35,000 nt of DNA from Glandiceps talaboti (Eukaryota; Hemichordata; Enteropneusta; Spengelidae): assembly GCF_964340395.1 (NCBI RefSeq), contig NC_135568.1, positions 18,249,276-18,284,275 on the forward strand. Reading direction: 5' to 3'. Under the pieces are notes generated by a model. That model made no database searches. It was given only the letters and a program-made list of their open reading frames with translations, and had not been told where the DNA came from. The translations under genes were made by a program, and so were the position numbers. Positions 1 to 11,500 of the stretch are shown one piece after another (within the stretch, counting starts at the first letter, position 1; every line of letters begins with the position of its first letter).

Positions 1-298
1 TGTTAAGACTTCTATATGTATATGTTTCAACCATTCAGCTAAGAAATGACGTCATTTGATTGCATCCTTACCTGAGTATTCAGGTACAGTGTCATTAAGC
101 CATGCCGGTAACCAGTCGTATACGACAATTTTCTGCGGAAACAATAGTTTGAGACGTGTTTGATATTTTGAATAATATAGATTCTATCCTTCGATCAATG
201 CACACAGTCAGGTATACCTTAAAATACACTCAGTCTGACTAATGGTTTTTAAAAACTGATTTGAAATGTTAAGTTTATCTCAAGGGGTCAAAGGTTAC
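1..298 (-). other. DUOX intron downstream of exon 6 (partial)
   Basis: I see no coding block or repeat here. A near-perfect nuclear-receptor direct repeat (GGGTCAAAGGTTA) sits at about 284-296, overlapping the exon 6 donor side. Confidence 0.5.
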
Positions 299-465
299 CT
301 GATGAGTTGCTATAACCCATTTCCTAGCTGTTAGAAATATCCGTTCATCATCCCAGTCTGGATGTTTTTCATGAAATCTATCTGCCAATACGTTATGCCA
401 ACGAAACAATAACACGCCGAATGTCAACAGGAATGGATTCTCATTTCCACGTGGATTCCCAAGCA
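299..465 (-). CDS. DUOX: DUOX coding exon 6 (residues 235-290)
   Basis: The acceptor is ttttgcag before 465 and the donor is CATCAG|GTAACC at 299. It encodes MLGNPRGNENPFLLTFGVLL, FRWHNVLADRF and KHPDWDDERIF, ending ARKWVIATHQ in phase 0. It matches the DUOX helix LGLLWFRYHNLWAQRL and RKRVIATYQ. The next exon is outside the window. Confidence 0.93.
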
Positions 466-2764
466 CTGCAAAATTTGAACAGAAGTGAGATAGGATTTCA
501 GAGAGGTGTAAAACAAGAATAGTTTGGTAAAATACTGCGGATAATGTTGTGTAGATAATGACTGGAGTGTACTAATGTAATGTTGAGAGTTCAGCTTAGC
601 CAATGAGATCCAAATACAGGTATTTAATGCAGAGCTGTCACACACATTCTCGTGGCGGTAGTAGTGGCAAATAACAATGCCCTTGAAACTTACAACAGTG
701 GTGGCAGCGGCGGGATTAAATCCTTACCAATGATTCTGGGACTCGTGTCCTTTTACATTTCTGACATCATATTAACCCACATTTTGAACTACTTTATCAA
801 AGGGAGTGTCATGTTTTAGTGAAAGAAAGATAAGGAAGGGCCATATTTTATTAAGACGGAATTAGGGGGGGTTCCCATTCTACGCAACAGCCCAAGCGCC
901 CCCCCCCCCCCGTAATTACTGAAGGCTCTCTAACATATACGTATACAATCTATGCTTGTTTCGTTATTTACAATTTTATGAGGTATATGAATCAGAAATA
1001 TTGCCGTGTTATTTAACAAATATTGTAATATGGTAAATATACTATTAATTCCATCATATTTTATTTGAACATTTTGCCTTTAAACTTAGATATAAAAATT
1101 GTACTAAAATATACTCACTGTAGAACCTTTCAGCATTTTTAAGATAATGATCTCTAGGTGGAGGGGGATTGGCCATGGGTAATCCGATGTTATTCAGGGC
1201 TGGAAATCTACCATCTTCTGAAGACTTTAGTTTACCATCTTCAAATGTCCGTAATGCATCTGTCCAAGCTTTAGATATGCCATATACTAGACCTCCATCT
1301 ATCCACGGTGTGATTTCATTAATCTATAAAGAATGATTTTTAGTGGATTTTAAGCTTTATTGGTCAGTTAATGACGTCGAGTACAAATAAAAACACTACA
1401 ACTACTTTAGAAATAATTCATTAGATTCGATAGGCAACAGGTGATGAAGTAGAAAATATAAAAACATTTTAAGTAGAGTTTTTAATAATCACTTTTCATT
1501 TCTGTTCTTTTAAGGAACTTCCATCATAAATTCGATCATTAATCCAAATGAACCACTGTTTTCAAGTTTGATACTTGATAATATCAGACCAAACACTTAC
1601 TTGTTCTCTAGGTACATTTGAAGAATAACCAGTTGATGTCTGTTGATGTCTTGTTCTCAGTAATGGGATATATACATCACCTTTACCATCTGGATCAAAG
1701 TCGGGATCTCCTTTAGGAATAGGAATGTTGAAATATTCCGGTGGACATCCGGGTCGTTTGGCATCCAGTATTTCTTCCACGATTTGTTGTCCTAGATGAA
1801 AAATGAAAGGTCATAGGTCAGTCATTCAGTGAACTTTTGGCAATGTACAAATTTAAATATACAATTTTCTACTATTTACTCTCCCTAAAATTCTATCATT
1901 TTTGTGGCTATAAGGACAAATGGGTATCGGTTTTGGATTTTAAATTTAAACAAAAAAAGCTGTATTATATTTGATGTACTGTAAAAACACATAGACCGAG
2001 TCAGTATTTGCTAGTCAAAATATTGCATTAAGAAATACAAAACAAGATAGCAAACAGCTGTTATTGTACGGGAAGAGATTTGTACACAAACTGGATAAAC
2101 GGAAGTAATCACTTTCAATTACAATGAATGTAAATACAAGTAATCTACATATTTCTACATGTATGGTGATCGATGTTTCAATATATGGCGAAATGACAGA
2201 CACATACAGAGACTGAAAGTGACGTAGAGATTAATTACGTTTACCAGTTTGTTTACAAATCACTTCTTTGCATACAATAAAAAACTGTTTACATATTATA
2301 ATAAAAATTACAATTATTGAGTGCATAAACAGAAATTTGTTTTCTGTTGTCGTTTATTTTCAAGTTGAAAAGCAGAGTAAAGACTAAAGTCTTTTTATTT
2401 AAAAAAAATAAATTATTACAATATCCATTTCTCGCCCACTTTAAAAAGTGACACTCTTACCAAAGAATACCAGCAAAGCTGTTCTATTGAGATATGATCC
2501 ATGTCCAGTCCATCCACTCATAACTGCATTAGCAATTTGTCTTGGGTTTGGTCGATCATTACCAGCTGGTTGGTAAACACCATCACTGTAGTCAGCTGGT
2601 AAACCTCTCGTTAATGTGGTATCTAGATGGTGGCACAGATTTCACTTTGAAACAAATCTTTTCATAATTTTCACAAAGTATCAAATTTAGTGAAACGTAT
2701 TTAGCGTTTTATACACCAGACTCTACAATAAAATCTCGTAGCACCACAGGGAGCAGCGAGCATG

Positions 2765-2812
<48 letters not shown>

Positions 2813-5800
2813 CGATTGATTTATTGATTTTTTTATTAATTGGTTGAATGAATGAATGAATGATTGATTGATCGATTGAATGATAAATTTCTGTGGTGAA
2901 ATAAAACTTATTTTGTGTGATATTGACCAATTGATTCATTGAATTTGTGATGATGTACAACTTTTTTTCTTCTTTCCCTGACTACTTATAATTGCCAAGA
3001 AATCAGTTACATTAACAGTTTGCTTTATCTCTTATCTTCTGGGAGATTCTCACACTCATTTATACATTAAGTCTCTTTCTACCTTGTTAGTGCATGTTTG
3101 AGTGTTTGTCCGGTGTGATAATCACCCAGTAGATAAGAGATAAAGCAACTTTTCGTGGTAAATGAACCCTGCTAATTATGAGATTGCTAATTTAGATAAG
3201 AGGAGAAGAATGGACAAGATATCTTGATTTTGTCAATAAAGTGAGAATAATAGAGCTGAAAGAGCAAAGAGTAGCCAGGGAAAGAAGAAGAAAGATTTAT
3301 ATCACCACAAAAATCAGTCAGTCATTTGATCAATATCACACACAAAATAAGTTTTTAATATTTCACCACAAAAATTAATCATTCAATCGATCAATCATTC
3401 AGCCAAATAATCAATCAATAAATCGAAGATCGATTAATCACATGCTCGCTGCGCCATGTGGTAGCACATGAAGTGAATGAAACAACTAAATCAATCACTA
3501 TGAATACATATCACTCAATATTGTAAAACTATATGTTTTCTCAATTGGAAAGTTTGTGATTTTACAGTCTTACCAATTTTATTAATTACCAGACTGGTAT
3601 ACTGTGTTCATATCCAGAAGGCATTTTAGTCACTACTTATTTTTGCGTGGGGTTTTCTAGCGAAATTTGCCAAAACTAATACTATGTCTTATAGAATTAA
3701 TCGTTTATCCGCAAACACTTTATGTTGGATTATCTAACTGAATAAAAAAAGCTGTCTGTTAATTGACTTTATCAATTAATTCCTAATCTATAGAATGTCA
3801 CTAACCTGCGGCTCCCCAATCGGGATTTGCCTCGTTGTGATACCAGCCATCATATGGTATAGTCTCAAAGCCTTTCTGTTCGACAGATCCGATACCTTTG
3901 ACTGGAAAGTAATGATGTAAATTAATGTCAGGGAAAATCTGGCCAGACGACTGACGTACATCAATTGAAACTCAACCAAGTGTTGTCTTTTGTAATACGT
4001 TTATCTAAACTAGTATTAATTATTCATACCCTGTCATGAATGAAGTAACCACAACAAGAGAAATTACACACTGTCTTTTCTTGACAATATTGGTATAATA
4101 CACCCCAGAATTAAAGGTAAAGAAAAATGAACAGAAAAAAACCCAGATTAATGGTCATTTAGTTGTTTTATGTATTATCTATTTTTAAAAGGCAATGCAT
4201 CCATGGGTTTTCATACAATTGCCAAAAATCTTGTATTTTGGGCCGATGGCCTTTGAGTACGAAATAAATGTGACATAAACAAACAAACAAACAAACAAAC
4301 ATACATACATACAATTGCAAAATATAACAAAGCACATACAATTAAAGCTCCAAGCAGTGTTTACGTGGTCCACTCGGATTGCCCAGCAGGCAATGATGTG
4401 CTGCATGGAGGTTGGAGTAGTCTTCCTTCTACACACCAAATTGTAAGGTTATCTATACCTCAGACCACTAAAAGGTTTAGTGATCTGAGTCTATACACTA
4501 GTTTCAGAGAAGAACATTTTTAAAATGATTTGGAGGAAAATCCAATATAGCCGCTATAGTGGTCATCCAATTGCAACGCTTTTCTGAAACTTGAATGACA
4601 TCACTTATTTGATGATATACACAAGAGATCACACCAAGTGAACTGCTCGTTCTGGAGAGGAAGATTTTTAAAGGAAAAATGCCATTATCTCCAAAACACA
4701 ATATGGCGGCCCAGGTCACGTGACTGCACGTGACTGCACGTGATTTTATTGACAAAATTAAAAGGGCAGAGGACATACATACTACGTACCAAATTTCGAA
4801 CCAACTGGACCCGTAGGTTTTGAAAAGAAATCATTTTAACATTTTCAAGAATCCAATATGGCGGTCAGGTCACGTGACCAGCCCCAAATTCCTCAATTCC
4901 TGGGTCAGGTGCACGAGTACTCATGGTCCCCGATAAGCCTACCAAGTTTGAAAGGTTAACGGGAAACAGTTTTCTAGTTGTAGCTCGAAAAGAAAACAGA
5001 AGAAGAAGCCCCTTAATATAAATTTAAAATACAAATATACGTACTTGACAGATACAAACATTATGCAACAGTAACAATATTGAACACCAAGGGGAGTGGG
5101 AGAATGCATGCATGAGTCTTTAGATTGGTGAACTATTTGCAACGTTGGATAACCGGGAGTGGGCTTTCGGAATGTGGAATTCGGTCCTTGTGTTGCATAG
5201 ATGAACGGTATCAACGGTTGTTATAAGTTCAAAAAGGTATGATGCACTTTGTTAGTATCACATTTTTGACAAGTTTATTGAAGTTGTGGTTTGTCGCTCT
5301 TGGATAGTTGGCCAGTCACGTGCAATTCTGGCGGAAGTGACATGTTCAGACTTCTTTAGCCCACATTGAATGTGGACAACTAAATTAATTATACGTTGTA
5401 ATCTGCTTTTTAATGTTATACTGCAGTTTTAAATAACATTGTTACAGTAGTCCAGGAGTGAGAAAACTGTAGCTGTGATGATATTCTTGCGGACTATATC
5501 AGTGATACAACGTCTAGCTCGCGAGTCAAGGTAATTTGTCGATAACCACAGGCTCGACGAAGGTAGGTTATATGGTTTGACCATTTGAGTTCAGGGTCAA
5601 GTTTGAGACCCAAACAAGTCGCACAATATCCATGGTGGTTGCGAGAATATAACATGATCGTGAATAGAGAGGGTTTTAATATGATCAGGTATTTTCTGCA
5701 GTTATTGACGACTGCCAAATAGCATGGATTGATATTTAGAAATGTTGGGTTTGAGTGAGTTGAGATATTTTACGGAGAGATTTATAACAATGCCTATTTC

Positions 5801-8478
5801 CTTGTTCCCTCTATTTACCATGTGTAATTTTACTTATGTTGCATTTACCTTGGCAACCAATATTCTTTCATGATGTTAAATTAACATATTTATACCTTGT
5901 TTAAAATAACTTATGAAATTATAAATATTACCATGATTTCATTAGCATAGTTGATCTAAAGTATGAATTACAACTTTAACATCTTGGATTGATCACTATA
6001 TTTACAACTTACGTGACAATGTTCTATAATTTCGTTATTGGTTGTGTTATAAAATAATTAGACCACAAAAAAATTGACAGTTTCTATTCTCTTTCCAAAA
6101 GTTCTACATCTTTTCATTTAATCAGTAGACAATATTGAGTTTCTTTAAGCGGTGCCAGGAATACACATCAATATTGAGTTTCTTTAAGCGGTGCCAGGAA
6201 TACACATCAATATTGAGTTTCTTTAAGCGGTGCCAGGAATACACATCAATATTGAGTTTCTTTAAGCGGTGCCAGGAATACACATCAATATTGAGTTTCT
6301 TTAAGCGGTGCCAGGAATACACATCAATATTGAGTTTCTTTAAGCGGTGCCAAGAATACACATCAATATTGAGTTTTTTTAAGCGGTGCCAGGAATACAC
6401 ATCAATATTGAGTTTCTTTAAGCGGTGCCAAGAATACACATCAATATTGAGTTTTTTTAAGCGGTGCCAGGAATACACATCAATATTGAGTTTTTTTAAG
6501 CGGTGCCAGGAATACACATCAATATTGAGTTTCTTTAAGCGGTGCCAAGAATACACATCAATATTGAGTTTCTTTAAGCGGTGCCAGGAATACACATCAA
6601 TATTGAGTTTCTTTAAGCGGTGCCAGGAATACACATCAATATTGAGTTTCTTTAAGCGGTGCCAGGAATACACATCAATATTGAGTTTCTTTAAGCGGTG
6701 CCAGGAATACACATCAATATTGAGTTTCTTTAAGCGGTGCCAGGAATACACATCAATATTGAGTTTCTTTAAGCGGTGCCAGGAATACACATCAATATTG
6801 AGTTTCTTTAAGCGGTGCCAGGAATACACATCAATATTGAGTTTCTTTAAGCGGTGCCAGGAATACACATCAATATTGAGTTTCTTTAAGCGGTGCCAAG
6901 AATACACATCAATATTGAGTTTTTTTAAGCGGTGCCAGGAATACACATCAATATTGAGTTTCTTTAAGCGGTGCCAAGAATACACATCAATATTGAGTTT
7001 TTTTAAGCGGTGCCAGGAATACACATCAATATTGAGTTTTTTTAAGCGGTGCCAGGAATACACATCAATATTGAGTTTCTTTAAGCGGTGCCAAGAATAC
7101 ACATCAATATTGAGTTTCTTTAAGCGGTGCCAGGAATACACATCAATATTGAGTTTCTTTAAGCGGTGCCAGGAATACACATCAATATTGAGTTTCTTTA
7201 AGCGGTGCCAGGAATACACATCAATATTGAGTTTCTTTAAGCGGTGCCAGGAATACACATCAATATTGAGTTTCTTTAAGCGGTGCCAGGAATACACATC
7301 AATATTGAGTTTCTTTAAGCGGTGCCAGGAATACACATCAATATTGAGTTTCTTTAAGCGGTGCCAAGAATACACATCAATATTGAGTTTTTTTAAGCGG
7401 TGCCAGGAATACACATCAATATTGAGTTTCTTTAAGCGGTGCCAAGAATACACATCAATATTGAGTTTTTTTAAGCGGTGCCAGGAATACACATCAATAT
7501 TGAGTTTTTTTAAGCGGTGCCAGGAATACACATCAATATTGAGTTTCTTTAAGCGGTGCCAAGAATACACATCAATATTGAGTTTCTTTAAGCGGTGCCA
7601 GGAATACACATCAATATCGAGTTTCTTTAAGCGGTGCCAGGAATACACATCAATATTGAGTTTCTTTAAGCGGTGCCAGGAATACACATCAATATTGAGT
7701 TTCTTTAAGCGGTGCCAGGAATACACATCAATATTGAGTTTCTTTAAGCAGTGCCAGGAATACACATCAATATTGAGTTTCTTTAAGCGGTGCCAGGAAT
7801 ACACATCAATATTGAGTTTCTTTAAGCGGTGCCAGGAATACACATCAATATTGAGTTTCTTTAAGCGGTGCCAGGAATACACATCAATATTGAGTTTCTT
7901 TAAGCGGTGCCAGGAATACACATCAATATTAAGTTTCTTTAAGCGGTGCCAGGAATACACATCAATATTGAGTTTCTTTAAGCGGTGCCAGGAATACACA
8001 TCAATATTGAGTTTCTTTAAGCGGTGCCAGGAATACACATCAATATTGCTCTCCTATATCCAAATAATTAATATATAACATCTAGCTGTCGTTTAATTTC
8101 TTTACGGGAGCCTTCAGTATATACAGGGGGGGGGCGGAGGAATCGGGGGCGGGTAACATTTACAAACCTGTTCTTGGGGGCGGGTCATATTTTGCATTAC
8201 AATGTTTGGGGGAGGGTCACATTTTACAATCCGTCGTTTCGTGACCAAATTGAGGATTCAATTATTGTAAATGTAAAAGTGAGATGAGCACTCAACATTT
8301 ATTTTTACAAGTACTTTACATGCCAAAATACAAAAATACAAAATATATATATATATGTGTATAAGAAAATTGTTTTATAAAAACATTTTGTTGAGTGTAA
8401 CCATCTCACCTTATCACTCACACTGTCCATGAATGTTGTTGTTAAAATATGATGGTGATGATGGTGATGGTGATATCA

Positions 8479-8527
<49 letters not shown>

Positions 8528-11500
8528 AGTTTTGAATATCATAGAGAACACGGACAGTGATACATGTACTGACTCAAGTAGTACCAGAGAGTCAGATTAG
8601 AGTGACACTGATAATGGCAATACTGAAGGTGAAGGTGATGATGATGATAATGATATCAGGGAACTTTTACAAGTGACCAGATCAGACAGAGTATGCACAA
8701 CACGAAAGCACGTTTTAGATACTAACTAGATTGTGTATAATTATACTAGAAATGTAACTAGCCAGTTTTTTTTTTACTGTTTGTCACTTTATATGTACAA
8801 ATATTGCTTTCTAATACAGAGTCAAAATGATTTAATTTGTATGTATACATATAATGAGAATATTGATTAACGTTCAGTATATGCAATTGTCCGTGGGGAG
8901 GGTCATGTTTTATAAAATGGGGCAAAGGGGAGGGTCACTTTTTACAAATGGATAATGGGGGAGGGTCATGTTTTACTTAACAGACCATGTGTGATTTCCT
9001 CCTGCCCTCCCCCTTGTAAATACTGAAGGCTCCCTAACTTGAAAAACTCTACAAATACTATGTGTTATAAGAATAATATACTTCTTAATGCATAATACTA
9101 TCCCTATAGAATGTTGACATTTTCAATGGAATAAAACACATTTGTTGTGGACATGTGTCCAGAGTGATGAACAGTCAAATTATAACACTATACGGCACTG
9201 TACTGTACTGTACTGTACTGTACGACACGGTATGATACGATACGATACGATATGATACAATCCGATAGACTGAAAGAGATTCATCAGTTTGACTACACAA
9301 CAACCACATTAATATATGATACGATAGACTGAAAGAGATTCATCAGTTTGACTACACAACAACCATATTAATATATGATACGATAGACTGAAAGAGATTC
9401 ATCAGTTTGACTACACAACAACCACATTAATATATGATACGATAGACTGAAAGAGATTCATCAGTTTGACTACACAACAACCACATTAATATATGATACG
9501 ATAGACTGAAAGAGATTCATCAGTTTGACTACACAACAAACACATTAATATATGATACGATAGACTGAAAGAGATTCATCAGTTTGACTACACAACAAAC
9601 ACATTAATATATGATACGATAGACTGAAAGAGATTCATCAGTTTGACTGGACAACAAACACATTAATATATGATACGATAGATTGAAAGAGATTCATCAG
9701 TTTGACTACACAACAACCACATTAATATATGATACGATAGATTGAAAGAGATTCATCAGTTTGACTACACAACAACCACATTAATATATGATACGATAGA
9801 CTGAAAGAGATTCATCAGTTTGACTACACAACAACCACATTAATATATGTCAAAACATTCAGTCAACTGAAGAAGTCAATCAGATCTAGATGAAATATTT
9901 GGATATGATAATATTTCATGTATGTTATAAAATAATCATTTATTTTCTATTCTATATACGTTGTAATACTTATTGTTACGGCTAATAGTAACTAAGTTCA
10001 AAAGTAGGGTATCACACCTAAGCGGGAATTTCTAGGAAAAGTTATATTCGAACTTTATTCGAAATTCGACGGTAACTCATATAAATTATAATCGTCATGT
10101 ATTGTGAGTGAATCCATGTAGATGTCTTACTTATTCAAACTATCCTCCCGCCTGTACTAAGTTTTTTATCCATAAATATATCTTATCGTTGAAATCCATA
10201 TATACTGACTAAAATCTAACGTGCTTTTACCAATTCAAGGGTACAGGCTCGTCCCAGTATGAAGGGAAAATGGGATGGTTAATCATGAATGCAAGATGCA
10301 TGGTCAATACAAAGTATTGCATATTATCAGAAGTGCGCCTTCACCAACCTACATGTAGCATAAAACAAGGGTATAGCTTAAGCTTTACGTTTGCTTGTTT
10401 TCTCACTTGGAATTCAAACAGTTCCTGGGTCTCTTTCATCATAATATAATGTATTATTGTCATTTTACTGTAAATGTTAATGCCATTGCAAGTATGGACT
10501 ATGATAGGGCCTACATCGGTAATATAAAAAACGGTTGGAATTGTTTTAAAAGGAACATTTACAGAAAGATAAAATAACAATTCTGTTATTCCGTGTTCTA
10601 TCGATTACTTTGTACAACAAGTGTTTTTTTGCAAGTTATTTGAAAATTAGAATTAAGGGATCATATATATTTATAATCCTACGGAATAATCAGGCATCAG
10701 TAAAGGTTATTTTATTGAGTGGAACACAACAGGTCTATAGAGCATACATAGCATATTACACAAAACAAACAAACAAAACATACAAACAAACAAAAAACGC
10801 CCAAACAAAACAAACAAACAAACAAACAAACAAACAGACAGACAAACAAACAAACAAACAAACAAACAAACAAACAAACAAACAAACAAACAAACAAACA
10901 AACAAACAAATAAACAAATAAACAAACAAAAAACAGACTGTAAAAGACGTATTTTTACACTCTACATTTCATTGATAGTATATAAATGCCGATAGTTGAT
11001 TTAAGTATGTTACATCGGTGGTACTTAAAAGAGAGCTAAACTTTTCTTATGAAGGATTTTTGTAGTTGAACCAAGCTGGTAAAAAATGTTGTCCCAGTAT
11101 TTAATACCAAAATCGTTGGTTAAGAAATGGAATGGAATTAAGATTCAACACACACATTATTACGCAAAAAAGCAGAAATTACCGAATCTTTGGTTCTCAG
11201 GGAGACCATCATGGTGTCCCTTTTTAACTCGTTTAAAGTAGACGCGAAATCTGGAAGCAGTTCTAAATTCCAAATGAAATACCCGAGCTTGGACATTCTG
11301 TGGTTGCAGTACAGATAACAAGGTAACATACTGTTTGAAGTTTTGGACATGCTAGCATCTCATCATGGTATATTCAGAATGTGCAAAGTATGCCAAAAAT
11401 GGAGATACAAAGTCAGAAAATTACACAGGGCAAAGCCAGGATTGAACGGGGTATATAACGCAGACCAGCCAAGCATGGCCGGAGTCATCAAACGTAAAAG

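Larger units (their letters stand above)
8104..9037. mobile_element. Non-autonomous DNA transposon-like element with G-rich terminal inverted repeats
   Basis: The left end reads GGGAGCCTTCAGTATATACA and the right end, reverse-complemented, reads GGGAGCCTTCAGTATTTACA. Inside both ends are several GGGGGAGGGTCA(T/C)(A/G)TTTT modules (left about 8139-8230, right about 8891-8975), inverted relative to each other. The middle holds a GAT trinucleotide repeat and a short acidic open stretch. It has no recognisable transposase. Confidence 0.6.

Noticed and set aside
4185-4439. 84-codon minus-strand frame
   Set aside because: It crosses the AAAC/ATAC microsatellite and has no recognisable domain.
6124-8047. 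CRISPR array
   Set aside because: Direct repeats abut with no variable spacers, and the window is eukaryotic with spliced genes.
6122-8078. Long open frames on both strands (638 and 647 codons)
   Set aside because: They are the 39-bp minisatellite read in a period of 13 codons. They have no domain, no splice logic and mirror-image openness on both strands.
10341-10580. Overlapping frames on both strands in DUOX intron 1
   Set aside because: They are complementary shadows with no protein-like composition and no splice context.
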